From contig JAFGHP010000020.1 of the NCBI GenBank assembly GCA_016930055.1, positions 1-64,000 of the forward strand: a stretch of 64,000 bases of DNA, in the 5' to 3' direction. Made by a program: the position numbers and the translations under genes. Position 1 is the stretch's first letter, and each line of letters starts with the position of its first letter. Below, in pieces: positions 26,622 through 35,353 of the stretch. A model generated the notes under the pieces. The model was not told where the DNA came from and did not search any database. It saw only the letters and a list, made by a program, of their open reading frames with translations. Source of the DNA: Candidatus Bathyarchaeota archaeon. Its GTDB lineage: Archaea; Thermoproteota; Bathyarchaeia; TCS64.

Positions 26622-28667
26622 TTAAGTGGCTCTCTTATAGTATCCTGGTCTAGGTGAATATATTGTACCATCTCTCATCAAGGTACTTATCAGTTTACTT
26701 GCCTCAGTTCTACTTATTCCATGATCTTCGGCGAGAACCTCGTATAAGTCATCATCTTTAACAGGACCAGTCTTCTCCATAGAAGCTAATGTGCTTAAAA
26801 GTTTCTGTAATTGTAATTGTAGACTTCTGGGTTTGCCAGTATAGAGAATATCGATGTCAACCTGTCCAGTTGAAACATCTATACCTACTTGCTCGAGGCT
26901 ACTCTGCATTAAAGTTATTACAGCTTCAGCGTCTTCAACTGTTACTGTTTCTCTTAAATGTGCTCTTGCACGTGCTTCTGCAAGTCTAACTAAGCTTTCA
27001 AGTTGACGAGCAGTAATAGCAACTGCTGAAGCTTCACCACCCTCCATCGAAGCGGTTCTCATTTTTACATAGAAATCTCTGAAACGAATAATTACTTCAT
27101 CAGTTATTGTGGGTTTAACTCTTTTAGCATAACTAATATACTTCCTAAGAAGCGGTGGATCAATCGAAGAAGTTACTGAAGAACCAGATTCCTTATGTAA
27201 TCCTAAAATATGTTCAGCCATCACAGCATCTTTTTCTGCGTCAGGGATATCCTTCAATACGAAGATTGCGTCAAATCTACTTAATATGGTGACAGGCAAG
27301 TTAATGTTTTGAGCAATTGTTTGGTAAGGATTATATCTCCCAAGAGTCGGATTTGCTGCAGCTAAAATGCTTGTTCTAGCATTTAATGTAGCAACTATTC
27401 CTCCTTTGGCAATGGGAACAATTTGCTGCTCCATAGCGGGGTGTATTGCTCCACGATCCTCTTCTTTCATTTTATCAATTTCATCAATACAACATATTCC
27501 TTTATCAGCTAACACTAAAGCCCCGGCTTCAAGAATGAAATTACCTGTACCACCTTCCTTAACTACTGCAGCAGTTAAACCAGCAGCTGTCGAACCTCTG
27601 CCTGTAGTAATTAACCCCCTCGGAGCTATCTTAGCAGCAAATTGGAGTAATTGGCTTTTACCTGTTCCAGGGTCACCAACTAAAAGAACATTAATATCTC
27701 CACGTATTTTCAAGTCTGGGAGCTCTTTGTTTACTCCACCTAATAAAAGGTAAAGAATTGATTCTTTTATGTTATCATATCCATAAATACTTGGGGCAAT
27801 TGATTGTAAGAGTCTTCTATGAACCCATGGATCTGTGGCAATCTCTTTGATAGCAACCTCGTCTTCAGGAGATATCTCCAGTAACTCCATTTCACGACCA
27901 CTTACTTCAATATTATTTGACTCCATTACCATATCAAAGATACGTAAAGGTCCTCCTCTACCATATCTTTGAATTAAATTAACCCATCCGACAACAGTTA
28001 TCCTGTCACCTGGCCTAGCATTATCGACAAGATCATCTTTCAAGTCAATATGCAAGGATCTAGGAAGCTGTCCAGGGGGCAGATCTTCAGGTCTTTCTTG
28101 AATTGTAACCCTTTGAGAATCTATAAACACTGATTCTCTGGGAACTATTATGAAACCTCGTTTATTATCACATCCATCACATTTTAATGGAGTTTTTAAA
28201 GTTTCACCATCTTGTATGACATAATTTAACTCGCCACATAAAGGACACCGATAAACAGCTTTAATTATTAAGGGAGTAACAGCTGATGCCCTTACGATTA
28301 TTCCATGAAGAAGTACAAGTTTACCAATGTGATCGGAGCCAATTTTTCTTAATGGCGTCTCTGAAGGAAGCCCTCTTATTCTTATATGTATTTCTTTATG
28401 AGTTTCAGCATATATTGGGTCCTTTACTTTTAATTTAGAAGAAACAACATTACTAAAATCATCAAATAATTTTTCTGGTTCAGAAAGAATACTTGTAGCT
28501 AACTCCATATCAAAAGAATAAATATCATTAAATTCTACTATCAAAGATTTAGTTCCTTTAACAGCAAGCTCAGAAATTGCTTGATCATATACTAAAGTAC
28601 CATTAATGTCTCTAAAATCCTCAATAAATCTAGTAAAAACCTCTTCATATGAAGTTAATTTTGCCAC
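26622..28667 (-). CDS. mcm: Replicative DNA helicase MCM
   Basis: Hexameric replication fork helicase, 681 residues. The N-terminal domain carries a zinc site in C-P-L-C-G and C-D-G-C near residues 140-165. The AAA+ domain has Walker A G-D-P-G-T-G-K-S near residue 330, Walker B C-C-I-D-E-I-D-K-M near 390 and the arginine finger in S-R-F-D. A C-terminal winged helix (residues about 610-681) ends the protein. It follows directly on the GINS gene, so replisome partners are co-transcribed. No intein is present. Confidence 0.96.
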   Translation of the reverse strand: MAKLTSYEEVFTRFIEDFRDINGTLVYDQAISELAVKGTKSLIVEFNDIYSFDMELATSILSEPEKLFDDFSNVVSSKLKVKDPIYAETHKEIHIRIRGLPSETPLRKIGSDHIGKLVLLHGIIVRASAVTPLIIKAVYRCPLCGELNYVIQDGETLKTPLKCDGCDNKRGFIIVPRESVFIDSQRVTIQERPEDLPPGQLPRSLHIDLKDDLVDNARPGDRITVVGWVNLIQRYGRGGPLRIFDMVMESNNIEVSGREMELLEISPEDEVAIKEIATDPWVHRRLLQSIAPSIYGYDNIKESILYLLLGGVNKELPDLKIRGDINVLLVGDPGTGKSQLLQFAAKIAPRGLITTGRGSTAAGLTAAVVKEGGTGNFILEAGALVLADKGICCIDEIDKMKEEDRGAIHPAMEQQIVPIAKGGIVATLNARTSILAAANPTLGRYNPYQTIAQNINLPVTILSRFDAIFVLKDIPDAEKDAVMAEHILGLHKESGSSVTSSIDPPLLRKYISYAKRVKPTITDEVIIRFRDFYVKMRTASMEGGEASAVAITARQLESLVRLAEARARAHLRETVTVEDAEAVITLMQSSLEQVGIDVSTGQVDIDILYTGKPRSLQLQLQKLLSTLASMEKTGPVKDDDLYEVLAEDHGISRTEASKLISTLMRDGTIYSPRPGYYKRAT

Positions 28668-29222
28668 TTATTCTGCCCCCAATTTACGCATATCTTCACG
28701 CCATCTCTTGATAAATGATTCTAATACTTCAAAGAGCCGAACTTCTTCTGTTTCTAAATTTTTTGGAGTCGATGAAGCTTCAGCTGCTGCTACTCTAACC
28801 AATTTTCCTATTCTACTTTCAAGAACATCCCTATAGCGTGCTTGAATTCGATTTAATTGTTCTTGCTTAGCTCTATTATCCTCAACATTTTCTGAAGCAA
28901 GATTTAAACTAACGTATGCTCTAGAGTAGAAACCATTTGGTAAAACCGATAAAGGACCTGTAGGATTAAAACGTTCTTTAAAATGCACTTGGGTCCATTC
29001 ATCATTATTAATACCTTCATCAATTAACCTAACTAATCCAGACTCTACAAAAATTTTTGCTATCCAATAAGGTAAAGTAAACTCTTTCCGCTCGTCAACA
29101 TCTACTAAATTTAAACCAGGTGTATCAACCTTGGAAATTTTCCTCAAAGCAACTACTTTAACAGGAGTATTTTCGTATTCAATTAAATTTTTATTTAAAG
29201 CCAAGATGAATACACCTGACAA
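28668..29222 (-). CDS. gins23: GINS complex subunit (Gins23 type)
   Basis: Part of the CMG-like replicative helicase. A small N-terminal beta domain leads to L-P-Y-W-I-A-K-I-F-V-E-S-G-L-V, the GINS family marker, and then to a helical domain. Beta domain first and helices second is the arrangement of the Psf2/Psf3-like archaeal Gins23. Length is 184 residues. Its stop abuts the MCM start. Confidence 0.8.
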   Translation of the reverse strand: MSGVFILALNKNLIEYENTPVKVVALRKISKVDTPGLNLVDVDERKEFTLPYWIAKIFVESGLVRLIDEGINNDEWTQVHFKERFNPTGPLSVLPNGFYSRAYVSLNLASENVEDNRAKQEQLNRIQARYRDVLESRIGKLVRVAAAEASSTPKNLETEEVRLFEVLESFIKRWREDMRKLGAE

Positions 29223-29322
29223 AATACATATTTACAACGCTTTAAACACTATTCTAATAACAAATGAAAATAACTTAAGAATAAGAGGCATTTTTTAATC
29301 AGTATTATTTACTATTTAAGTA

Positions 29323-29979
29323 ATGCAAAAATCTGTTCCAGGTCTTAATAAGTTAGTTAAACTTGTAAAAGAAATCAAATCTGATCCAGTTATTCATAAA
29401 AAGGTTGAAGCAAAGATCTTGGAATTTAAAACTATTCAAAACGAAGATTCTGAGAAATGGTTTGAAGAACTGGTTTTTTGTCTTTTAACCGCAAATTACA
29501 GTGCTAAAGGTGCCCTAAGTTGTCTAGCAGCTTTAGAAAACAACAATATATTACAGGAAGGTAATGTTGAAGAGGTTAAAATTTGTTTGACTCATAAACA
29601 CCGTTATCCAACTAAAAGAGCAGAATACATAATTAAAGCTCGAGAACAGAAACCATACCTCAAAAAAATCATCACAAGTCAAATATCAATACATGCTGCG
29701 CGAGAATGGTTAGTAGAAAATATTCTTGGAATTGGTATGAAAGAAGCAAGCCATTTTTTAAGGAATGTGGGTTACCTTGATTTAGCAATAATTGATAAGC
29801 ATATAATATCTCATATGATAGAACAAGGCATTATAAATGAACGCCCCAAAACCATTACTAAAAAAAAGTATCTAGAGTATGAAGCTTTATTAAATCAAGC
29901 AGCATTGATTTTGGAAATGCCTTTAGGTAAAATGGATCTCTACTTATGGGCAAATAAAAGTGGAGAAGTAATAAAATAA
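29323..29979 (+). CDS. ogg: 8-oxoguanine DNA glycosylase/lyase (Ogg2 type)
   Basis: Helix-hairpin-helix base-excision glycosylase, 218 residues. The HhH element is I-L-G-I-G-M-K-E-A-S-H-F, with the catalytic Lys inside it, and the catalytic Asp is in L-A-I-I-D-K-H-I, the pattern of archaeal Ogg2. The short length without an N-terminal domain agrees. It is divergent from the GINS-MCM genes. Confidence 0.82.
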   Translation: MQKSVPGLNKLVKLVKEIKSDPVIHKKVEAKILEFKTIQNEDSEKWFEELVFCLLTANYSAKGALSCLAALENNNILQEGNVEEVKICLTHKHRYPTKRAEYIIKAREQKPYLKKIITSQISIHAAREWLVENILGIGMKEASHFLRNVGYLDLAIIDKHIISHMIEQGIINERPKTITKKKYLEYEALLNQAALILEMPLGKMDLYLWANKSGEVIK

Positions 29980-30010
29980 TCATATAACTTCGTTTAATAA
30001 TCTATTCTAT

Positions 30011-31087
30011 ATGAGTGTCGATGAAAAACTAAAAAAAATTTTTGCTATTAAGCGTGAAAATAAAAAAATAAAATTAATTGATCAAAGACTACTTCCACAT
30101 AAAGTTAAGATAATTACACTACATAACTATAATGAAACTATTGAAGCAATAAGAGATATGGCAGTTAGAGGTGCTGGTTCAATTGGGGTTGCAGCTGGTT
30201 ATGGATTAGCTCAAGCAGCTTTAGAAGCAAAACATTTGAATCTTGAAAAGTTTAACAAATTTATTAAGGCAGCATCTGATAAACTTCTTTCTTCCCGTCC
30301 GACTGCAATTAATTTAAGGCATTCTATTGATAGGTGTTTAAAGGTAGCTGAAAACGGTACTGTAACTGAAAGAATTCAAAATATATGTAATGAATCAGAT
30401 AAAATTGCGTTTGATGACATTAAAGCATCCAGACTAATTGGTGTTTATGGAGAACAACTACTCAAAGAAAATTCAAACATTCTAACACATTGTAATGCGG
30501 GAGCTTTAGCGTATATTGATCAAGGAACAGCTCTAAGTCCAATTATTGAAGCAAAAAGAAGACATAAACCAATTTTTGTTTATGTTGATGAAACTAGACC
30601 AAGAAACCAAGGAGCAAAAATCACTGCGTGGGAGCTTTCAAAATTAGAGATTCCATATGCCCTAATTGTAGATAACGCTGCAGGCTATTTTATGATAAAT
30701 AAAAAAATTGATGTTGTTATTGTCGGTGCAGACCGAATAGCAGTAAATGGAGATACTGCAAATAAAATTGGTACCTACGAAAAAGCTGTTTTAGCGAAAG
30801 AAAATAACATCCCATTTTATGTTGCAGCACCTAGTATGAGTTTTGATCTAAAATGCGAATCAGGAGAGAGAATCGAGATAGAACATAGAAGCTCTGAAGA
30901 AATAACTCATATCTCTGGAGTAAATGATTCCAATGAATATACAAAATTAAGAATTACTGCAAAAAATACTAAGGCATATAATCCAAGCTTCGACATTACA
31001 CCAGCAAAATATATATCAGGATTCATAACTGAAAAAGGGCTTCTAAAAAAGCCTTTTAAAAAATCTATAAAAAATGCTTTCAAATAA
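30011..31087 (+). CDS. mtnA: Sugar-1-phosphate isomerase of the eIF2B-alpha/MtnA family
   Basis: The catalytic Cys lies in L-T-H-C-N-A-G-A-L-A near residue 160, and the catalytic Asp in V-G-A-D-R-I-A-V-N-G-D-T-A-N-K-I near 245, as in methylthioribose-1-phosphate isomerase. A-V-R-G-A-G-S-I-G differs from the usual R-G-A-P-A-I-G. The protein of 358 residues is the full MtnA length. Ribose-1,5-bisphosphate isomerase is a related possibility, but it is normally shorter in its N-terminus. No other methionine-salvage gene is nearby. Confidence 0.8.
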   Translation: MSVDEKLKKIFAIKRENKKIKLIDQRLLPHKVKIITLHNYNETIEAIRDMAVRGAGSIGVAAGYGLAQAALEAKHLNLEKFNKFIKAASDKLLSSRPTAINLRHSIDRCLKVAENGTVTERIQNICNESDKIAFDDIKASRLIGVYGEQLLKENSNILTHCNAGALAYIDQGTALSPIIEAKRRHKPIFVYVDETRPRNQGAKITAWELSKLEIPYALIVDNAAGYFMINKKIDVVIVGADRIAVNGDTANKIGTYEKAVLAKENNIPFYVAAPSMSFDLKCESGERIEIEHRSSEEITHISGVNDSNEYTKLRITAKNTKAYNPSFDITPAKYISGFITEKGLLKKPFKKSIKNAFK

Positions 31088-31152
31088 ACCATTGGACAGG
31101 GCCTCCTGACCATATTACTTAAATTTCTGTCGAACTTAAGTTTCGTAGCTAT

Positions 31153-31270
31153 CCCGCCTTAGCTCAATGGTAGAGCAATCGGCTGTAGTCTCCGCCCTGC
31201 GGGGCGAAGGCAATCAGACCTTTGAGCAGACACCGATGGGTTCCCGGTTCAAATCCTGGAGGCGGGACCA
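31153..31270 (+). tRNA. tRNA-Tyr (anticodon GUA) with a 43-base intron and encoded CCA
   Basis: Acceptor CCCGCCT pairs with AGGCGGG, giving the C1-G72 pair characteristic of archaeal tRNA-Tyr. The D arm is GCTC...GAGC. The anticodon stem ATCGG/CCGAT encloses GTA at 31185-31187, and an intron of about 43 bases (31189-31231) sits after position 37. The intron contains its own GC hairpin. ACCA ends the gene at 31270. The T stem has one C-T mismatch. Confidence 0.9.
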
Positions 31271-31275
31271 TTCAC

Positions 31276-32163
31276 TTAATTTGTAAACTTTTCCCCAGCT
31301 AAATTTTCTATAACTGTAATTAATGCTTGGGTTCCTTTATTATTCATTTTTTCTGCATCCAAATTTCTGAATAGTTGTTGTACTAATGATGTACCTAAAA
31401 GAGGCGTCTTCGTTTCTTGAGCAGTCTCCATTATTATTCTCAAATCTTTGATGTAATCTTTTACTTTAAACCCAGGTTCTAAATCGTTTTTCAAAAGTTT
31501 CATGCCATTATTAGTTAATTGCCAACTTCCAGCAGCCCCTCCCGAGATCGCATTATAACATTTTTGAAGGTCTATCCCAGCTTTTTTAGCAAACATTAAT
31601 GCCTCAGCAACAGCTAACATGTTTATGCCTACTAAAATCTGATTTACAGCTTTAGTTGCTTGTCCTGAACCAACATCACCAATATGGGTAATTGTTTTAC
31701 CCATCGCTTCAAATATTGGTAAGACTTCTTGAAATGTCTCTTTTGGTCCACCAACCATAATACTTAATGTTCCATTTCGAGCTCCTACATCTCCACCACT
31801 TACAGGAGCATCAAGCATTATAGCTCCTTTCTCTCTTAACTTTCTGGCAATCTCCCGTGTTTTAATTGGACTAATAGTACTCATATCTATAATGACTGCT
31901 CCAGGTTTAACACCTTCATGAACACCATTTGGACCCAATAAAACCATTTCAACATCTTTACCATCTGTAACAATGGTTATGATTACATCTGAATTTTCGG
32001 CAACCGCTTTTGGTGAAGTAGCAGCATTAGCTCCCGCTTCTACAAGTGGTTTAGTCTTAGATGAAGTCCTATTCCAAACAGTAACAGAAAACCCTGCTTT
32101 AACTAAATTAAGGGACATACCACTGCCCATTAAACCTAAACCTATAAAGCCTATACGTTTCAT
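31276..32163 (-). CDS. NAD(P)-dependent beta-hydroxyacid dehydrogenase
   Basis: Oxidises 3-hydroxyisobutyrate, tartronate semialdehyde or a related acid. The N-terminal Rossmann loop is G-F-I-G-L-G-L-M-G-S-G-M, the substrate loop is D-A-P-V-S-G-G-D-V-G-A, and the catalytic Lys is in G-Q-A-T-K-A-V-N-Q. The length of 295 residues is standard. Its start overlaps the stop of the upstream membrane-protein gene on the same strand. Exact substrate is undetermined. Confidence 0.9.
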   Translation of the reverse strand: MKRIGFIGLGLMGSGMSLNLVKAGFSVTVWNRTSSKTKPLVEAGANAATSPKAVAENSDVIITIVTDGKDVEMVLLGPNGVHEGVKPGAVIIDMSTISPIKTREIARKLREKGAIMLDAPVSGGDVGARNGTLSIMVGGPKETFQEVLPIFEAMGKTITHIGDVGSGQATKAVNQILVGINMLAVAEALMFAKKAGIDLQKCYNAISGGAAGSWQLTNNGMKLLKNDLEPGFKVKDYIKDLRIIMETAQETKTPLLGTSLVQQLFRNLDAEKMNNKGTQALITVIENLAGEKFTN

Positions 32164-32606
32164 TAATTAATCATAAATAATTGTTTAATAAAGCTTAATA
32201 AGTCTTCAAAGTAACTAAATTTTAGATTTAATAATTGATAATTTCCTAATATACCTATAAAAATTAATAGTAAACCACCTGAAAAAAAGAGGTTGGCTCG
32301 ATTTCTATCATACATTACTTCTGTACCTTTATAACATAAGAAAAGCCCCAAAATACCTAGCCCATACAATACCATTACAGTCAAACTTTCATTTAATGTC
32401 TGACCATCATAACCAGGATAAACTGAATACATGTTACCATAATCATCATATACAACTCCCGCAGGACGATATTTGAGGTCGTATATACCTCCACCCAATA
32501 AAAAAATCGATAAAAGAATACATCCAATTAATGCATATCTTTCTAATCCTTTGAATTTTTCTTCGCTAATAAGAGGTAATTTACTGCGCCTTTTTTTAGA
32601 TGACAT
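32163..32606 (-). CDS. Small membrane protein, function unknown
   Basis: A 147-residue protein with a basic N-terminus (S-S-K-K-R-R-S-K-L), and three hydrophobic segments near residues 25-45, 75-95 and 105-125, with a Tyr/Gly-rich outer loop (Y-D-D-Y-G-N-M-Y-S-V-Y-P-G-Y-D-G). No family is recognised. It is read together with the dehydrogenase gene that overlaps its stop. Confidence 0.6.
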   Translation of the reverse strand: MSSKKRRSKLPLISEEKFKGLERYALIGCILLSIFLLGGGIYDLKYRPAGVVYDDYGNMYSVYPGYDGQTLNESLTVMVLYGLGILGLFLCYKGTEVMYDRNRANLFFSGGLLLIFIGILGNYQLLNLKFSYFEDLLSFIKQLFMIN

Positions 32607-32737
32607 GGATTACTTTCTCCTCTATATGGTAAAGGGATTATGAATATATTCTTTTTTAAAAAAATTATAAAAGCAAAAGGTTAGAAAGAAGAAGTTTATA
32701 AGTAATCTTCTAGGTCTACTTAATTACTTGATTTACA

Positions 32738-32902
32738 TTGCCTCAAAAAATAATATGTTCAAACTGTAAGGAAATCCTCTACGAAGGAGAATTGTTAAAA
32801 TCACCGCAAGATATCATAAAAAAATATGAAGGTAAATGCCCTAAATGTAAAAAAGAACTTAATTTTACTACTGACGGGGTTATAGTAAAACCAACGGATT
32901 AA
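32738..32902 (+). CDS. Small zinc-ribbon protein, 54 residues
   Basis: A TTG start leads to a short frame with two Cys-x-x-Cys knuckles: I-C-S-N-C-K-E near the N-terminus and K-C-P-K-C-K-K near residue 36, spaced as in a zinc ribbon. A conserved-looking D-I-I-K-K-Y-E-G lies between. It ends 55 bases before gcvT on the same strand. The paired motifs make a real gene likely; its partner is unknown. Confidence 0.65.
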   Translation: MPQKIICSNCKEILYEGELLKSPQDIIKKYEGKCPKCKKELNFTTDGVIVKPTD

Positions 32903-32957
32903 ACAAATATTGTATAAATAGTTTTAACTTTGTTAAACTAGAATTACAATCTGATAT

Positions 32958-34082
32958 ATGATGGAACTTAAAAAAACTCATATTTATGCATATCACTTAG
33001 AAAATGGTAACATAGTAGATTTTGGTGGATATGCAATGCCAATATGGTATGAGGGAATCATACCTGAACATCATTCAGTAAGAAACAGTTGCGGAATATT
33101 TGATACAAGTCACATGGGCAGAGTATGGGCAGAAGGCCCCGATGTAGTAAAATTTCTAGACTATGTAGTAACTAATGATGCAAGCTCACTTTCAGATAGT
33201 AAAGGACTTTATACGGTAATGTGTAAACCTGACGGAGGAATAATCGACGATTTAATATTTTATCGCGTAAATAATGAGAAATTCCTTGTCGTATATAATG
33301 CAAGTAACCGTAAAAAAGACTTTGAATGGCTAAATAAAAATTCGAAAGGATTTAAAGTAAAATTAACTGATGTTAGCGACAACGTCGCTATGATTGCTTT
33401 ACAAGGACCTTCAGCTGTTCAGGTACTCCAAAAAGTTTGTCAAACTGATGTCAATTCGATTAAACGCTTCCACTTAGCTGAATTAAACATTTCTGAAGAA
33501 GATTGCTTAGCAGCAAGAACAGGATATACAGGTGAAGATGGTTTTGAAATTTTTGTCATAGATTCTCCCCTTGAAAAACCGGAAAAAGCTTTGAAAATTT
33601 GGAATAAACTTATAGAAAATGGTGCTAAACCATGTGGATTAGGAGCTAGAGACAGCCTTAGATTAGAAGCGGGATTATGGCTCTATGGTAACGAGATTAA
33701 TGAAGATACTAACCCGATAGAAGCAGGTTTAAAATGGACAATTAAAATGAATAAAAATTACTTTATAGGAAAAAAAGCAATCCAACAAATAATCGAAAAT
33801 GGCATACAGAGAAACTTAGTAGGATTAATGTTAACTGAAAGAGGAATCCCGCGACATGGTTATGAAATATTTGATGGCGAAAAACAAATAGGAATAGTTA
33901 CTAGTGGAGGCATGAGTCCAACATTAGAGGCTGGCATCGCTTTAGGCTATGTACCTCCTGATTATAAGAAAGTAGGTACAGAAATAAGTGTAAAGATACG
34001 TAATAATTTCGTAAAGGGAAAAGTTGTTAAGCATCGTCCCTTTTATGATGAAAGTAAGTATGGATGGAAGAGGAATAAGTAA
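32958..34082 (+). CDS. gcvT: Glycine cleavage system T protein (aminomethyltransferase)
   Basis: Transfers the methylene group from aminomethyl-lipoyl H protein to a tetrahydropterin, releasing ammonia. F-G-G-Y-A-M-P-I-W-Y, H-H-S-V-R-N-S-C-G-I-F-D-T-S-H-M-G and the T-G-Y-T-G-E-D-G-F-E-I element are typical, with G-L-G-A-R-D-S-L-R-L-E-A-G further on. The 374 residues are the full two-domain length. The stop overlaps the gcvH start. The decarboxylase (P protein) is not in the window. Confidence 0.95.
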   Translation: MMELKKTHIYAYHLENGNIVDFGGYAMPIWYEGIIPEHHSVRNSCGIFDTSHMGRVWAEGPDVVKFLDYVVTNDASSLSDSKGLYTVMCKPDGGIIDDLIFYRVNNEKFLVVYNASNRKKDFEWLNKNSKGFKVKLTDVSDNVAMIALQGPSAVQVLQKVCQTDVNSIKRFHLAELNISEEDCLAARTGYTGEDGFEIFVIDSPLEKPEKALKIWNKLIENGAKPCGLGARDSLRLEAGLWLYGNEINEDTNPIEAGLKWTIKMNKNYFIGKKAIQQIIENGIQRNLVGLMLTERGIPRHGYEIFDGEKQIGIVTSGGMSPTLEAGIALGYVPPDYKKVGTEISVKIRNNFVKGKVVKHRPFYDESKYGWKRNK

Positions 34083-34489
34083 TGACTGATGAGATAAAAG
34101 TTGTTTCTGGATTTTATTATACAAAAGAACATGAATGGGCTAAACCCCAAGAAGATGGAACCGTATTAGTGGGTATTGATGATTACGCTCAGGGGCAACT
34201 ACACGAGATAGTTTATGTAGAGCTCCCTAAAGTAGAATCAGATGTAGTACAAGGAAAATCAATTGGAGCAGTAGAATCCGTTAAAGCTGTATCAGACATG
34301 TTTTCACCTATTTCAGGGAAAATAATCGAAGTAAATCAAGACCTATTGGATAACCCAGACAAAATAAACAAAGACCCATATGGAGAAGGATGGATAGCAA
34401 AAATACAACCAACAAACCTAGAAACAGATTTAGCCAAACTATACGACTCAGAAAAATATAAAACATACCTCGGAACCTTAAAACATTAA
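34082..34489 (+). CDS. gcvH: Glycine cleavage system H protein
   Basis: Lipoyl carrier of the glycine cleavage system, 135 residues. The modified Lys lies in the canonical V-E-S-V-K-A-V-S-D-M, preceded by Y-T-K-E-H-E-W-A and G-I-D-D-Y-A-Q-G-Q-L. It is translationally coupled to gcvT and followed 12 bases later by tRNA-Leu. Confidence 0.95.
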   Translation: MTDEIKVVSGFYYTKEHEWAKPQEDGTVLVGIDDYAQGQLHEIVYVELPKVESDVVQGKSIGAVESVKAVSDMFSPISGKIIEVNQDLLDNPDKINKDPYGEGWIAKIQPTNLETDLAKLYDSEKYKTYLGTLKH

Positions 34490-34501
34490 TTTTTATAAAA
34501 C

Positions 34502-34586
34502 GCGGGGGTTCCCGAGTGGCCAAAGGGGTCAGGTTCAGGACCTGATGGTTAGTCCTCCGTGGGTTCGAACCCCACCCCCCGCACCA
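34502..34586 (+). tRNA. tRNA-Leu (anticodon CAG) with encoded CCA
   Basis: Class II tRNA with a long variable arm. Acceptor GCGGGGG pairs with CCCCCGC, the anticodon stem is TCAGG/CCTGA with loop TTCAGGA, giving CAG, and the T arm is GTGGG-TTCGAAC-CCCAC. ACCA ends the gene. No intron. Confidence 0.95.
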
Positions 34587-34600
34587 TTTGAAAGAAGTGT

Positions 34601-35338
34601 TTATGTTAAGTTTTCTTCGAGTTTAATTCGATTTTTTATGTTTACTGAATCAAATAGTTTGAGTAGGTCATCTGATATTGTAGTGATGTTGTTTACGTTT
34701 TGTTCAATTGATGCTTTTTTGGGTTTATAATTTGGGTCATAACTGTATTCTATTGCTTCTGTTTGTTTCTCTATAAGTGGGGGTGTTGTTATGGGTGGCT
34801 CTGGGAAGCTTTCTTGTAAACAGTTTTCAATGTTGTTGGATACTTCTTCTAATATTTGTATGCTTTCAGAACTATTTGCATTAAAAACATCTTCAAGTAC
34901 TGGTTGCTGGAAACTGATTGTTGTCTGTTTTAGGGTATCGCTAGCTAGTTTTGATAGGTTTTCTAGTCCAGAGATGAATTCTGGTGAAATACCTTGGATG
35001 TCCATAACTACTTCTTTTATTACTTCGGAGATTGGTTCAAGTTGTATTACGTTATGAAGTTCTAGAAGGTTTTCCATCCTAATGGTGATACATTCCATAA
35101 CTAGTTGACATTGAGAAAAGACTTTCTTTAAGTGTCGAACTTTAGTTAATTCATTAGCAAACATATTGGCTCTAAGTTTGTCTTTTTTACGGATGGCATT
35201 CTCAATCATTTTATAAAGTTCTTTATCTCTTTGAGTAAGCCTTGTGCTAGATTCTTCAAAAAGTATGCTCTGTTTTTTTAATTCATTTATTGATTCTTGA
35301 GAAACTTGTATATTCTGCTGAGATTTTCGTCTTTCCAA
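34601..35338 (-). CDS. ESCRT-III / Snf7-domain protein (CdvB-like), second of a pair
   Basis: Membrane-remodelling filament protein family used in archaeal cell division. A long helical N-terminal part (residues about 10-150) has the R-x-K-E-L-Y-K-M-I-E-N-A-I-R-K-K-D-x-x-R-A-N-M-F-A-N-E-L helix that is the hallmark of Snf7/CdvB proteins. The Glu/Asp-rich helix follows and a proline-containing tail (F-P-E-P-P-I-T-T-P-P) could bind a Vps4/CdvC MIT domain. At 245 residues there is no winged-helix B domain, so it is more like CdvB1/CdvB2. It lies 15 bases after its paralogue on the same strand. Confidence 0.75.
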   Translation of the reverse strand: MERRKSQQNIQVSQESINELKKQSILFEESSTRLTQRDKELYKMIENAIRKKDKLRANMFANELTKVRHLKKVFSQCQLVMECITIRMENLLELHNVIQLEPISEVIKEVVMDIQGISPEFISGLENLSKLASDTLKQTTISFQQPVLEDVFNANSSESIQILEEVSNNIENCLQESFPEPPITTPPLIEKQTEAIEYSYDPNYKPKKASIEQNVNNITTISDDLLKLFDSVNIKNRIKLEENLT

Positions 35339-35353
35339 ATATTTTTTCTCCTA

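Noticed and set aside
27367-27753. A 128-residue plus-strand frame
   Set aside because: It is the antisense shadow of the MCM ATPase domain, with no start signal or domain sense.
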